Positions 1 through 12,550 of a stretch of 64,000 bases of DNA are shown here, piece by piece (the stretch's first letter is position 1; the number at the start of each line of letters is the position of its first letter). Location of the stretch: NCBI GenBank assembly GCA_948567375.1, contig OX419756.1, positions 1,307,001 to 1,371,000 of the forward strand, given 5' to 3'. The notes below the pieces were generated by a model. That model made no database searches and was not told the DNA's origin. It was given only the letters and a program-made list of their open reading frames with translations. Position numbers and translations under genes: made by a program. Origin of the DNA: Lunularia cruciata. Its lineage: Eukaryota > Streptophyta > Marchantiopsida > Lunulariales > Lunulariaceae.

Positions 1-3000
1 ATATCGTCATGCTTCTCAAGAATTGAAGGAGACGATTTCCTTCTTCAAGGAACAGGCCAGTCAACCGGTAAAATAGATCAGAACCTTAGCAAGTGTTATA
101 AGCCAAGGAAAGTTTTGATACCGTTTCCAGATACGTAGGCACCTCACTACGCCTTGGGTTCCTACTTGCAGGGAACCCTTCTGTCAGCACTGATGGTTTA
201 AAACCATTAACCCGCATTAACACTAATAATTATTTGAAGCGCGAATCACTATGTGTGATTTACTTTCCTGTACATGCTAAAAAGGTTGTCCTAAACAGCT
301 GCTATGATTCAAGAAGCTCTACAGTAGACCTCCAAGATTTTACGCCGACACCGAGATATTCTAGGGTCAGGATACTCTGAAAACATCTAAGCTATAGAAC
401 TTTATATATTTAGCAACAGTAGCTGCGTGTTCCTACTAGTTGCGTCAAGGAACAGAGAACTGTATATTTGTGTTAAACCCAGCATACATAAAATCAATTC
501 AAGTTGTGCGTTTATTGCCAAAAACGTGTAATCACCCAACACTGTTATTGAACAATTAAGCAAGCTGGCAATAGCTTGATCTGTTTACAGTAAAATGTTC
601 AAGAGATATAATTGAAATTAAACAAACAGACATGCTTTGCAGATCTACTAGGACTTAGTTACACCTTCCTGTTACTGAAATTCTACTCGACGTCCTATTT
701 CCTTAGACTTACACTTACTTGAACTAGGTGCTACTCCTTAGAGACCTACTACAGACATGTGCATCTTGTTGTCAATCTTCTGACACTTTTACACCTCCCG
801 ACCCAGAACTGTCACAATCACCAAAACAAATACCCTCAATCATCTACTAGGTGAGCAATAACAGGGTAATTTTCTCTCAGAAAAGTATTCAAACTTATCA
901 AAATGAAAAGACTTAGAGAATCAGGATAATGTCTATCTTAAGGTGAGGAGTGTCTACAGAGTTCGGTGACTGATAAATCTTAAGAAATAGACAAACTTCC
1001 ATTCGAACTCGGTACCGAAACAAGTATGACTTTGACGGCGCCCTCATAGGGCTCGAGTGGCTGCATAGGAGCGCAAGTACCCCTCGTCCTGAGTTTCTGT
1101 CATAGCTCTAAAACGGTTTATGATAATAGATCTCGAAGTTGCATTTTTGTCCAGAATGAGCTCAACATTACTCTGGAGATAATCAGGCTGGTCATTTCCA
1201 AAATGTGAAAGGTGGTATACATAAAATACGTAGAAAGAGATCAAGACAAATTCAAAGCAACGTGAAAACTTGAAAACCATACATAAAGTACAGCAGAGGA
1301 GAATGAGGAATGACCTTAACGGAATCATCAGGCTCCTTATAGACTTTTAAAGCCACGCACAAAGGGATCTCCCCATATTTTGCTCTGCGAGCATCAAAAA
1401 GACGACACAGGCAAACTCAGACGTAGTCAGTCCATGAGTGTTAAAGTATTCGAGAAAAGACCCCCTTAACAACCGCACTTTTGGTGCGCTCAACGGGTTG
1501 GTATGTTTCGGTCGAAATTGGTACTTAAGATCACATTGCACGGCAGACACTGCATTCGTGGATTTAGAAGAATAGTTGCTGTTCACTTAGTCTCTAAGAT
1601 TCCACCAAATTCTACCTCTCCACATGCTAGATGAGTTCGGCCTCCAATTGAGCCAACCTTCCACCGTATCGTACCTCCAATTCAAGCAACTAGCCGACTG
1701 CGGCGACAAACTGACAAAACTAGAATAGGGGAGACATTCTTCCTTTATCAGGCGCAAGGGTCCTGAACAAATTTCCAGTCTTTCAGGTCTAATAGAGGGA
1801 GGACCGTTTATATTTATGTGAAATGAGAGTAGAAGTCGTTCGTAGAACGAGGGATCCAATTTCTAGCAGAGTACCCGGTGTACAGAAGATGCGTTGAATC
1901 TGGTGGCGCAAGACTACCATTTGTTTTGATCCAACTAGCTGAACTGGAGTGATTTAGCACGTTTTACCACCATACATCATTGACATCAACCACTCATCAC
2001 ATTGAATAGAAGAACACTTTTGTGTCCAGTGCGAATGGAGAGAAAGGACAGTGCGCTTGGCCTTCACCATCGACAAGGTGCCCTGTTTTCTAAAGCCCAG
2101 GTTAAAACATGTAGAGGATTGGACGAGAGAACCGGTAAAGTTTCAAACTACTTGGTTCTATTAGAGGAAATTGAGCTCCGTAGAATGACCAGGTACCACG
2201 AGTGCCAATTGTACCTCTTGCACATTTACACCAGACTAAACTCTGATTTCTGCTTGCACGTTGTCAAATGTTGAGCTACGGATTCCGATTTGAGCTAAGT
2301 AGTAGCTCATCGTGTAGGCCGTGAGCGTCAGGCGCACATCTATATCCTCAAATCTGACTCTCAAGTAAAAGGAATTTGTTGGTCACCTGTCAAAAATTTG
2401 ATACACAATTGCTGATGACCCTTCTCCTATCTTCTTCAAGACAAGTAAGCCACAGCAACACCAGTCGAAACCTTTCATTTGGATTGGAGTTAGCAAAGTT
2501 CTTCGTACTCGTGCTGTCACTGCAGCATCATCCCGTGGCAAGCTCTACTTCCCTCTGAATTCCATGCTCTTCGTCGAGCAGCCAGTCATCTGTAACCGCA
2601 ATATCGCTCCTGATTGGTATCCTCTATTCGGAAAGTCAGTCCATCTCACAGCATAAACATTCGTAAACTGAAGCTGAATCGCAGCAAACATTTGCCTTCA
2701 CGTTCTTCCTGCTCCAGAGCCAAAGACCAGTGCAAGCAAGTGAACTCCCCTCGAGATCAGAGAAGGACACAGACGCATGATTCAGGAACCACGTCACGTG
2801 TAGTCGATCCAGTTTGTGTAAGATTTGCGGGCCGTGCCTCTCAAGTACATAGCTTCCCTCGCTACTACTCTCCCATGCCATCGGAAAGCACCCTCCCACC
2901 CAAGACGTTGTTCTATTCGAGAGAAGAGCCATTACGTGGCAGAACAGATGGCGAGAAGAAGTGTCTAAGCACAGCGGAACGGAACCGTACAAGGTGGGTG

Positions 3001-3119
3001 GGGATCCCAGCTGGGTGGGATGGGGTCCCACCCGCACGGTACGTTCGGGTGCCAGGACAAGAAAGGGTCTCAAACCTGACATTGCCTAACATCCCGAGTT
3101 AGCTCGGGCAGCTTTAAGG
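1..3119. other. CpG-rich stretch without a recognised gene
   Basis: No gene is recognised here. The stretch is visibly richer in CG dinucleotides than the AT-rich repeats after 3.5 kb. Three open stretches were examined. A short frame at 2-76 (+) runs in from the window edge to a TAG. The minus frame 1859-1044 is interrupted only twice (TAA at 1589-1587 and at 1349-1347) but has no ATG at its head and no recognisable domain. In the GC-rich block 2614-3102, both strands are open at once (the minus frame is 3082-2636), as happens by chance in GC-rich DNA. Confidence 0.3.
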
Positions 3120-3127
3120 CTATTCCC

Positions 3128-3485
3128 GCCGCCTGGCTCCGGCAGAATTACTATGATATTCTGACTGTCGCTACTGTTTTTGCTCTTGTGACTGCAATTC
3201 TATACAGGAAATACTCCAAGGGAAAAAAGCTTCGACTGCCACCTAGTCCTCCGGATGGCCAGCCCTTGGGCATGTTCGTCTTCTCAAGAAAGACGAACCG
3301 CCCCATCAGACCTTTCAGAAGCTTGGGGAGAAGTATGGACCGATAATGCTTCTGAGGTTAGGTTCAACTCGAACATTGATCGTTTCATGTTCTGATATGG
3401 CGAAGGAAGTTTTGAAGTCTCAGGACCATATTTTCGCCCGAAAATAATATTTGCTGATGCCATGTTTTATGGGTCTCATACCTGA
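3128..3485 (+). pseudogene. Cytochrome P450 N-terminal fragment (CYP71 clan), frameshifted
   Basis: This is a remnant of a microsomal cytochrome P450, a heme monooxygenase anchored in the ER. Reading from about 3131, a hydrophobic stretch (YYDILTVATVFALVTAIL) is followed by a basic linker (YRKYSKGKK) and the proline-rich hinge LPPSPPDGQPLG, the usual order of anchor and hinge in plant P450s. After a frameshift between about 3255 and 3300, reading resumes with PHQTFQKLGEKYGPIMLLRLG and continues through SDMAKEVLKSQDHIFARK to a TAA at 3445-3447. A further shift would give IIFADAMFYGS. That is the beta-1/B-helix region of A-type plant P450s. Only about 115 of the usual ~500 codons are present. 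The I-helix, ExxR and heme-cysteine motifs are absent downstream. I see no start codon or promoter. The subfamily cannot be assigned. Confidence 0.8.
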
Positions 3486-4984
3486 GACGTAAAACTGCGT
3501 GACAAAGTCTTCTCAGCTTTGAGTAGATTTGGTTTTTGGAGTTGATGAACTGCTGCCTGCGATATGAGAGATCTTAACATTAGCTATGAAGAATTTAATT
3601 GCGGGTGATTCCACCATGCACTTTGTTTCATCAATTCTGGTGTTTTCTATAGCAATTCCGCAGTTGTACATGGAGAATTTCAGTCCGAAAATGCATTTAT
3701 GCATTTCACTAAGTATTTTGTGAAGATCGATTTTGAGAAACGGGAAATGGAGAAATTTACGATTGAGACAAAGCATAGAGAGAATCAAAGCAAAGATAGA
3801 AACGGCAAGGAGACTTGCATTACCGGTGAAATCATGACACTTCGATTCGCAGGAGGGTCCTTGAGATCCTTAGAAAAATGAATCTGTGTAAATATGGATG
3901 AACTTGCACTACGAGAGAAATCATGATATCTCGGGTGCAAGAGGTCCTTGAGGTTTCTAAACCGAAAGAATCCACCTACTAGTGGATGATTATGAGAAAA
4001 TTGTAGGTTATACCCAGAAGATCAAGAATTTTAACAATCTTTATGATGCTGCTCAAGAGACCAAGTTGGTGGTAGACCTATGATGAGCAAGGCGTAGGTT
4101 GTGGCACCATGTTAACCCAACTAGGAGAGTCTTGAGATTTTCTCCTAACACTAGAGAGGAAACAAAAATACGCTAAAGAGTTAATTCTACTTTCTACTGA
4201 GTAGGTCTTTCTAGCAAAGGAGACATATGAAGACTAAACTCTCGATTGCTTCCTGAGCATGTTGATCATGATGGCATGCCTTGTAGCCATATTGAAGAGA
4301 TTGACTTAACACTTGATTCAATGAAAGAGAAGGTAGTTGGAGAAGAACATGTCCTAGTGCAAGTTGAAATGAAAGAGTAATATAATACTAAACTATAAAG
4401 CAAAATAGTTGAGACCCTAAAGGAACTGCACCTTCTGCTGTAACACATCAATTAATTGGAAGGGGATCAATGAGAATTCCGAAAAAAAAAAATCTAGATG
4501 AAATTTATGAGAGTTATAACAAACAGAAAGTTGTCTATAGACTTTATTTGATAGAGTACCGAATGATGGCTTTAGCACAGCAAATTTAGCAAGAGAGAGA
4601 TATATAATATTATATAGAAGAAAAATACATAAAATTACTACATTTCTCCAGTTAAATAGAGTTACATAGATATGGAAAAATTATTTCAGAATTATCCTAA
4701 CCAAAATGGATCAAGTAACTACTCTTATAAAGTTTGCTTGTGCACCAAAAATGTCTAAATCATATCTGAATTTAATCACCTTGATATTCTTTTTATATCA
4801 CCTCAATGTATACTACAATTGGTAATTATAAGAATTCATATAAAATGTAATTTTAGCACCAAAATATATGTCTCATATTTAAACTTATAGTGCCTCCATG
4901 TATTTGGATCATCTACATGCTTCGTTTGCATCACATGAATGTTTACTATAATGTTTTCGATTATAGTATAATTTCTCTGTAGTT
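3486..4984. other. AT-rich spacer, no gene seen
   Basis: No domain, long open frame or repeat boundary was recognised. The stretch becomes steadily more AT-rich away from the P450 fragment. It may include diverged remains of the P450 gene or of a retroelement leader, but nothing could be aligned by eye. Confidence 0.3.
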
Positions 4985-5842
4985 GATGGATAGTGCTCTT
5001 ATAGTTTGAGGGGTGGGTTATAGAGTGAGGATTGGACGTGATGACAATTCATATAGTTTAGAGTTGGAATTGCAGTACGAGGCAATTTCATCCCCTTGGT
5101 AAGACATTGCCTTACAAAGCGCAATTCTAAGGCAGGAAAAGAACCGCCTTACAAAGGGCAAGTTAAGCTTTACACAAGGTGATTTATCATAGGAGGCAAT
5201 TCTAGCATTCTAAACGAGTTGCCTCACTTAGGGCAGTTCAACAAGTCAAGGTAATTCAACAGTTTAGCAATTCAGCAATCCATTTTGAAGGCATTTGAAC
5301 AAACCCTTGACACCTCTAACCTTCTTTACAAGGAAAATACACTTGCTTCAATAATAAAAAATTTGCAACATCCCTAAATGTGCTTCTTGATTTCTGAGTT
5401 CTCCTCTTTTCCTTCACTATGTGTACATCATCTCTTCTTCTTGGATTTTGATCAATGCATTTCATGAAGTATAGCATGGGAGAAAATGGGATAAAAGAAT
5501 TTAGCTGGATTTAGAAGGAATTGACCAGCTTCATCATCAAGTTGATGATGTATTGAACATTCCCTTGGTGATATTTGAGTATATACTAGATCTCCATATC
5601 AAATTAACCATCCTTTGAATGAATTTGAGTGGATACCAACTTTATTTCCTTGTTGTGTGGCTTATGAATTTTATCAATGTTGATGTTGGTAAGCTTATAG
5701 CTATTTTATATTTCTCTGCATTTGGTATTTGGTGTTGAGGATAGATATGATTACAATTAATTTTATTTTTAATGCTTTTGTATTTTGAATACTAACACAT
5801 TCTTTAGATTCAAATTGTGCTATAAGGTATCAAAGGTTGGAT
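4985..5842 (+). repeat. Possible eroded LTR with degenerate tRNA-Met primer site
   Basis: At 5829-5842 the sequence AGGTATCAAAGGTTGG resembles the plant initiator-Met primer-binding site (TGGTATCAGAGC). Upstream are the kinds of parts expected in an LTR: short degenerate direct repeats (GCCTTACAAAGSGCAA near 5109 and 5148, GGCAATTC-like words between 5070 and 5250) and an AATAAA-like signal near 5350. No TG start, clean CA end, second LTR or downstream gag was found, so the boundaries are guesses. Confidence 0.25.
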
Positions 5843-8046
5843 TGGAAATGTTTGAGGCTTGTATTAAATATTTCACACATTTTATTTTAATGAAATTCAA
5901 AAATCCTACTTGAGTTGTAATGATGCCTTAGTGAGGAGAACAATGTTACAATGTTGGTATGAGATTAGATAATTCAAACTTAGAATATAAAAAAGGTTAT
6001 ATAATAACTTCAATCATTTAAATGAACCACTTTATGATTTGATTTAATAATAGAAAAGAATAAGAAAAAATGTTTTGGTGGAAAATTATTCATGATAATT
6101 CAAGCATTAATTCAAAAAAACAAGTCAATATAGAAGATTCTATTCTACATATGAATTTACTTAAATTAAAAAGTAATCATTGATTTAAATATTCATGTTA
6201 GAAAGTAGTAAAAGGTAATGTTGTAATCTTTATAAAATTCCTCATGGAACTGGATTGAAATCTAAGAAAAAATTTGTATTCTAACTTTTAACTTAGCTTG
6301 TCTTGCTTCTCTACATACTCTACACTATCTTTCACCAACAAGATTCATCATCTTTTATCCATTCATCACTTCTAATCAAGAAAAAATTTAGAACATTAAG
6401 CAACATGTAATCCATCTTAGTAGTTACATGTTCTCTTTCTTATTCTTCAATTGAATACAAATTGATTAAGACAAAACAACCTACACTTGAGAACCTCCAA
6501 TACAATGCACATTAGCTACATGCACCACTATCATAACAAAATACAAGTATTGAAATGTTTTTTATCTATGTCTTTATGGGAAATAATAAAAGGAAAGTAA
6601 CTGACCTTGAAGTGAATAACCTAAATATCCTAGCAAGTTTTAATGGTGAATAAATAGATGAATGATTGTTGATGAAGATATAAACTATAAATTAGATTTT
6701 CAAAGTTATGTTGTGTCGTGACAACTGCCAAGTACTCCGTAATAAACTAGAGAACTTTTTCCTATTACAGCACACTACGTGCATATTTGAGGAGTAATTG
6801 GATTCGCCATCCAAATATGATTCTTCATCAAAATTTGGACGTTAAGATAAGGAAAGTAACGTGCCGTAAGTTACCCCTTGGCCGCAAATGCTCCAGATAT
6901 TAACCTACTCTCCTTCAATATACGGCCATTGACCTTCATTTTCAAGTTAGTTTTCAATTAAGGTCAATACATATTTTGTGAACCTCATCCAAATTTCCCA
7001 CACAAAAAGAAGTGTAATAAAAATAGCCCGTTCCATGATATAGCAAAAGACATTCAAAAGTTATGGCAAGCTGTAATTGTACAAGTTAATGACAGCAAGC
7101 TTGTATAGAGCTCTATTATAAAATATTGGATGAGTTTTGATGCTATCTAATAAAATACCATACGATCCGGGATCCATCTTCACCATTTGCATGAAAAAGA
7201 TTACAAGAAGATTTATGAAGAAGGTTTGATAGAAGTCATTACTCTTTGCAAAATATCAAAGTCTTTGTAAATAGCAAAGCAATGTCACGGCACCATACAA
7301 ATCAGCAATTTCCTCTTCTAACTCTTCCACAAATTAGTTTCAGCTGATGACGATCAGTAAACTTATCACTAAAATTGTAGAGTATATTTATTTCCATTAG
7401 CTCTTCTAGCTCATGCAACAAAACTTTTATATGTGCCTTTGTGAACACTTTCACTCTCTACACTACCATGATTTAAGCAGTTTAATTTTGATATTGAAAA
7501 AAAAAGGGCGAAATTTTACTCGAGAGTTCCTTCTCAGAGAAGATTCAAAGTTCAAAGATCCAACAGATTGTAACTCGATAGTCATGAGAGTTGAGTTAAG
7601 GAAAAACTTACAACTATGAGATGAATAGAAAGATGAGCACAAAGTGAACAGCCGCGGGTGCCTTCTGCGAGTGGCTCTCTTGGCCACCCGTAGCTTTTTT
7701 GCCTTGAAGTTGTAATCCCCACGGACCGATATTTGAGATCCCCTCGAGGTTAACGTCGCACGAGGACCCACCCAGCTCGAGATCAACGTCGCACGATCCT
7801 TTGACTGCGCAAGCCAGGTGGGGAACTCTCTTGTCATTTTGAATTCTACATGGCAGTGACTTACGACTTTCCCTCGACGTCACAAGTCCCCATGGCGGCT
7901 CTTTCCCTTTCACCGTTGTTTGTCCACAAAACAGCAGGAAACGAAGCGCAAGAAGGAAAAATGCGTTGAAAAGAAATTTCAAACCGTCCAACACGAGAAG
8001 TGTTAAAGACACATTTGAAGCCATTTGCGATTTTGCCAGTTGTGTG
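5843..8046. other. AT-rich spacer with a CpG-rich patch at 7660-7980
   Basis: No coding region is recognised. From 5850 to 7600 it is AT-rich with no open frame of interest. From about 7660 to 7980 the composition changes sharply to CpG-rich and contains a short imperfect direct repeat of AACGTCGCACGA (near 7752 and 7786), plus one half of a dispersed repeat pair (listed separately). Confidence 0.3.
7811..7893 (+). repeat. Dispersed repeat, copy 1 (partner at 10054-10135)
   Basis: About 80 bases beginning AGCCAGGTGGGGAACTCTC and ending near GACGTCACAAGTC recur at 10054-10135 with roughly a dozen differences. The copy here keeps CpGs (CCTCGACGTCAC) where the partner has TpG or CpA (CCATCCATGTCAC), as expected if the partner was methylated and decayed. 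No known element is recognised. Confidence 0.6.
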
Positions 8047-8240
8047 TAGAACGTACAATTTGCATAGTTAGGATATCTTAAATGCGATAGGGCAGGTTTC
8101 TCATACAGATTTGCTCAAATTTACTCTCATTTCTCATCTCTAATGGGGATTAGCCCCATATTACCTTTTTTATCTCTCCCTTGTACGGCTTGATGGGGTC
8201 TTCCCATCTTTCATTTTTCCTCCGCGGTCGCCTTTTTCGT
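8047..8240 (+). repeat. L-family 3' tail, isolated copy T1
   Basis: This is one of about ten copies of a tail that ends every L-family retroelement here. It begins with a GTACRACTTGCATAG-like word and continues with a GATATCTTARGTGCG-like word, TTAGCCCCAT, CTCTCCCTTGTACGGCTTG, the hairpin GATGGGGTCTTCCCATC (8192-8208, 6-bp stem, 5-nt loop) and CGCGGTCGCC. No L coding sequence precedes it, so it is a severely 5'-truncated insertion or an independent tail. Confidence 0.7.
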
Positions 8241-11054
8241 ATTTTGCCGGTTTGAGAATTGCCATTTACGATCGTCGGGTTTATCTGTGAGAACTTTGGG
8301 CCTGATGTCGCATCGCGTACCCACCAAAGATGGCCCCAGTGACGGCCCTGGGCCTAAAAACGAGGAGCGGCGAATAGTATTCCGAGTTCGTAACGAGACT
8401 CGTGGTTTGCCTCGCCGACCTGGACGGTAACTCAAAAGCCGCCAGCATGACACACAAGTATACACCTCGATCCGCAGCAAATCGAGCATACTCAGTTCGG
8501 ATCACGGTTGAAAGAAATATAATCAAGGCCCACTATATATTTCTCGTCTTGAAGTTTCCAGAATAGTAGGTAGGGGAGAACCAAGGGAAGCCCATGAACT
8601 GCAGTAGCATTCATCCGTTCAGAACCGGCCAGTCCCGAAGTGAGCTGGATGGCCAAAAGTACAAACAGTATATATCCCAAAGGGAAAAGAAAATGAAAAA
8701 GGATCATACGATACTAAGAAGCCAATCGGCAAAGCACAAACCCAAAGACAAAGGACTAAAATCTGATGTAGAACTTCGAACTAGCCAAACAAGGGCAAAG
8801 AACAAAGCACAACATTGTGATATAGGTACTTCAATAGTATATTGGAAAATAGAAAGAGAGGGTACTAAATGTGATGAGAGCTCCTACTGCCATTGCCCAT
8901 GTATGAAGCTCCATTACTTGAGAGTGTTGTATGTATGAAGGTCCATTACTTGAAAGTGTTGTAAGGTGATAGACTTTGGTCTGGAATATGAGGGGAGACA
9001 ACCAGAGTTCCTCTTCTCCATAGGGAATCTCATGCTAGCTTTGGAAGAAGACCTCGATCCGGTAATAGGAAGGTATTAGAGTATAGTTGTAGTGTGGTGT
9101 GTAGTGGTCTTCCTTATGGTGGTGATGATTGTTATTGCTCCCACTTGAATAAAAATTCATGCCATTGACTCTACTCATGGGGTTTTGCAACCATAGTATC
9201 AAATAAGGTACATCATCCATCCACAAATATTACTATGTCCATTCTCACAAGTCGAGGAGGTGGTAAGAGCAAATCCAACCATTGCTGAATCGGTACCTTG
9301 AACCATGTAGATATGAGAATTTGTGCCATTGTATCTAGGATAGGATTCATGAACTCTACCTACAACACATCATAAAATGTGTATGCCATGTATATCACAT
9401 GGAGAACCGCACGCTCACGAGTCTAGCAGTCCTAGAAGTGCTAGATTTGGTAAACCTAAATGTACGCATAGTGCTGCAATAAACTCTTTGGACTTGAAGC
9501 AAACGTCCTTAATCATAGGGGAGTTATGGAGCCAAGCTTTAGAGCCTTTCACTCCACAAGAGAATACTAACCATATCAAATAAAGGTGCATCAATGAGGA
9601 TATTGGAAAGGATGTGAAAGTGCATATGCTCATGGAGCATGAATCTTCCTCGAGTCGAGTCTAATAATACAAAGGCACTAAACGCAAAGAGTGTTATGAG
9701 TGTAGGGCTTGGTAATAGGCCATGAGCTAAAAAAACATATGATTAAAAATCAAAAGTGCATGAATCCACTACCATGATAAGTTTTTTTTTAGAAAATGCT
9801 ACAATGGAGTAAGAACATATTTGGTAAGTGTGCTATTAGAGCAAATGCTCCTAAATAGATTATTGATGCAGTAACCACTTGAATATGAGACCACATCCTC
9901 CCATGGCTATGGGAAGAACTATTTATAACATGCACCATTCATCTGATAGTTATGGGAGTATACATGAGTGGCAAAAGTATGCTGCATGGTACTACCAAAA
10001 GTAAATAGTTAAAGTAGTAGTACATCTATTGATGTGTAAGTACATACAAAATAGGAGCCAAGTGGAGAACTCTCTTGTCATTTTGATATTCTACATGATA
10101 GTGACTTACGACTTTCCATCCATGTCACAAGTCTTGAATTGAAGAACTTACTCCACAAGCAATGATTATTTGCCCACAGACCCTGGTCTTGTATGTCATG
10201 TAAAATAATTTATGCATACATTTGAATCTCATAGTTCTTGTTAGGTCTTGCTACTTGCCTTATATTTAAGCTTAGAGATCATTGGCACCATGGGCATTCA
10301 AAGATGAACACATTTTACTCCATGAGAGATTGTTTTTACTTGTTTAATACTCACGGATATCTCTGTAAATTTCAGGAGATGATTTGAGTGAACGTATCTT
10401 TTCTAGTTAGTGCGTTAGTTTAGATGTGAAGTTACAATAGTGGAATACAATTGGTACAACCTTGTCCCAACTTAGGTGAAAAAAAAGGAGAATAGGTTAG
10501 GACCTGAACAGATGTATAGAGGATAAAAATTTTGAATATGGATAAGACCTCCCAAGTATATCTAAAAGGTTCCCATTTGCATTAAAAGCTCTTTCAAAGA
10601 CAACTTTGTATCTAACAATACTAGAAATCAATAGCATAGTGATATAAATCTTATCTTTGAGAATAAAAGAACATAACCCATTAGAGTGTAAAATAAAAGA
10701 TGCTTAGATTGAAGTTAGGTTTTTCTATAACTACTACCAAACTATAAAGTCAATATAATCATTAAGATCTTCACTAAATATGATAAACTTGAAGTGCTCT
10801 TGTTAATATTGCAAGTAAAGAAATGTAAAATGATTTAAAAGGTAGAAGCTAAGGATGAAATTTAGGAAGAGAGATAACAAGAAGGAAGATAAGATCACAT
10901 CAAACTATATAATTATTAAACCTAGGAAGTAAAATATGTCTAAGCCTCAATAACATCATAATGAGAAAACAGTTTTATTGTATCTAGAATATCAAAGCTA
11001 GTTAATTCAATTGTCTACATAACTTTGGAACATCCAAAGGAGTATCACCTAGTA
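8241..11054. other. Spacer without a recognised gene
   Basis: 8241-8560 is CpG-rich and 8560-11054 becomes AT-rich. A 32-bp unit is tandemly duplicated at 8900-8963 (TGTATGAAGSTCCATTACTT followed by GARAGTGTTGTA). The second half of the 83-bp dispersed pair lies at 10054-10135. No protein domain could be recognised on either strand. Confidence 0.3.
10054..10135 (+). repeat. Dispersed repeat, copy 2 (partner at 7811-7893)
   Basis: This is the CpG-poor partner of the repeat described at 7811-7893, in the same orientation about 2.2 kb away. Confidence 0.6.
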
Positions 11055-11515
11055 TGATTACTTCTACTATGGAGTTTATAGACGAGTTAGTAAGATTAAC
11101 AAAATAACAAATTAGCCAAGAATTATAAGAATATTCTAGAAGCATCTAGGAAGCTACTTGGTACCTTCCAAGTATTGATAGTGTACATGCCAAGTGGTGA
11201 CTTCTAGGAGGAAGCTTCTTGGCTAGCTTAACTTGCACATCAAGTAGACACCTTCTAGAAGCTTCTCAAGAAGATTCCTTCTTAGAGTGCAAGCCAAACT
11301 AACCAAGAAACTTCTTAAGAAACTTCTTGGTTATTTTGGCTTGCATTCTAAGAAGGAGGCTTTTAGTAAGTTTCTCAAGAGCTTTGTATGTTCCCTATAA
11401 ATACCAAAGCCCAAGCTCATGCTAGGCATTTTTGGTGTTTCACTCATTCAAGAGTCCTAATGTGATCTTTCACTTTGATATTCCATTCTCCTATTTCTCT
11501 CCTTGGTCTTTTACA
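11055..11515 (+). repeat. Solo or truncated LTR of chromovirus family A
   Basis: This matches the family A LTRs at 30449-30871 and 34965-35385: TATGGAGTTTA near 11069, GAATATTCTAGAAGCATC at 11129-11146, GAAGCTTCT-rich middle, CCTATAAATACC, CATGCTAGGCATT and the end CTTTTACA at 11515. It is older than those copies, with many substitutions. The 5' edge is blurred and no target duplication was found. No gag sequence follows, so it is either a solo LTR or the remnant of a truncated element. Several GAAnnTTC heat-shock-like modules survive (11129-11143, 11252-11280). Confidence 0.75.
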
Positions 11516-11808
11516 ATAAGGATGGATAATCATTCCTTTTTAAAATACATCTTGTATAAAATTCCTAATAAGGATAGTTTCTATTATCACATATATCATC
11601 TTAGATCAAATATAAGTATGCCTCAATTAGTGAAAATTGCAAAGCATGCCAGTTATTACTCCAGGTGAATTATCCACTCTCTTGTGCTATGGCAGACACT
11701 ATATCTTTGATGGTATCATATGTAGCTATCCTTTGTTCTCCAATATCACAATAAATGATATAGACCTTTGTCATATTTAAGGTAGTACCACATTTACAAG
11801 TGAGCAAT

Positions 11809-12550
11809 TGTAATGTTCCGAGGATAGTAGAGAAACACAAAAGAGAAGATACAAGTTTCACACTCAAATTTTGATGCCCCAAAGGAGCACCTTGGCTTTA
11901 TTTTGTAGCAAAGCAAAGATACTCAACATAAGCTTAACCCTTGGATCAGATACATGGATTTGTGACATGTCATTGATCTCCACACTCAGATTAGATGCAT
12001 GCATGGGTGACATGTTGGAGTTGGTCCTATCTGGTTGGTCAAACTAAAGTTGACCAGAGGGAATCTTTAGAGAATCTTCTTGTAGGATTCTCTAAATCAT
12101 ATGGATGAGGTCATAGTCGGAAAGCTCTTGATGAGAAAATTAGGTTAGGAGGGATAGGCCTAAACTTTTTTGCCCAGGGGTAATCTACACATTTTTTAGG
12201 CCTAATTCATTTTTTTAGGCTTTCAAAATTGCCTCTAAAGATCCTCCACAAAATTTGGTTTCTGCCCTTGTAGTAGAAGTATCCTTTTGGTGAAATTTCT
12301 TTCTGATATATCTAGTCCATCATATCTAACATCCTTCCAGATGCTACCAAACCAAATTTCACCTCTAGATCATATGTCTAGCTATTGGTTCTGAGGTTGT
12401 CAAGTCTGTTTAGGTTTTTATCTATTAGTAGAAGTACTCTTTTGGTGATACCTCTATCTGATCTATTTAGTCCATCATATAAGAAATCCTTTGAGATGTT
12501 ACCAAACCAAATTTCACCTCTAGATCATATGTTTAGCTATTGGTATTACA
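11809..12550 (-). repeat. Solo LTR of chromovirus family B
   Basis: The sequence runs from TGTAATGTTCCGAGG to GGTATTACA, matching the family B LTRs at 50739-51447 and 56508-57243 read on the plus strand. The flanks are GCAAT (11804-11808) and ACAAT (12551-12555), a five-base target duplication with one mismatch. L-element sequence continues on both sides, showing insertion into L1 followed by LTR-LTR recombination. Confidence 0.85.

Noticed and set aside
2-76. C-terminal-looking peptide YRHASQELKETISFFKEQ at the window edge
   Set aside because: It faintly resembles the tails of bacterial chemoreceptors, but it is only 24 codons, cut by the window edge, and nothing nearby is bacterial.
1044-1859. 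Collinear minus frame with only two stops over 272 codons
   Set aside because: None of the segments except the last starts with ATG, no homologue is recognised, and composition does not suggest coding. Noted but not called as a gene.
2614-3102. A 162-codon plus ORF and a 148-codon minus ORF over the same DNA
   Set aside because: Both strands are open together in a GC-rich block, no domain is recognisable in either, and they end near the P450 remnant without joining it. Chance open frames are the simplest explanation.
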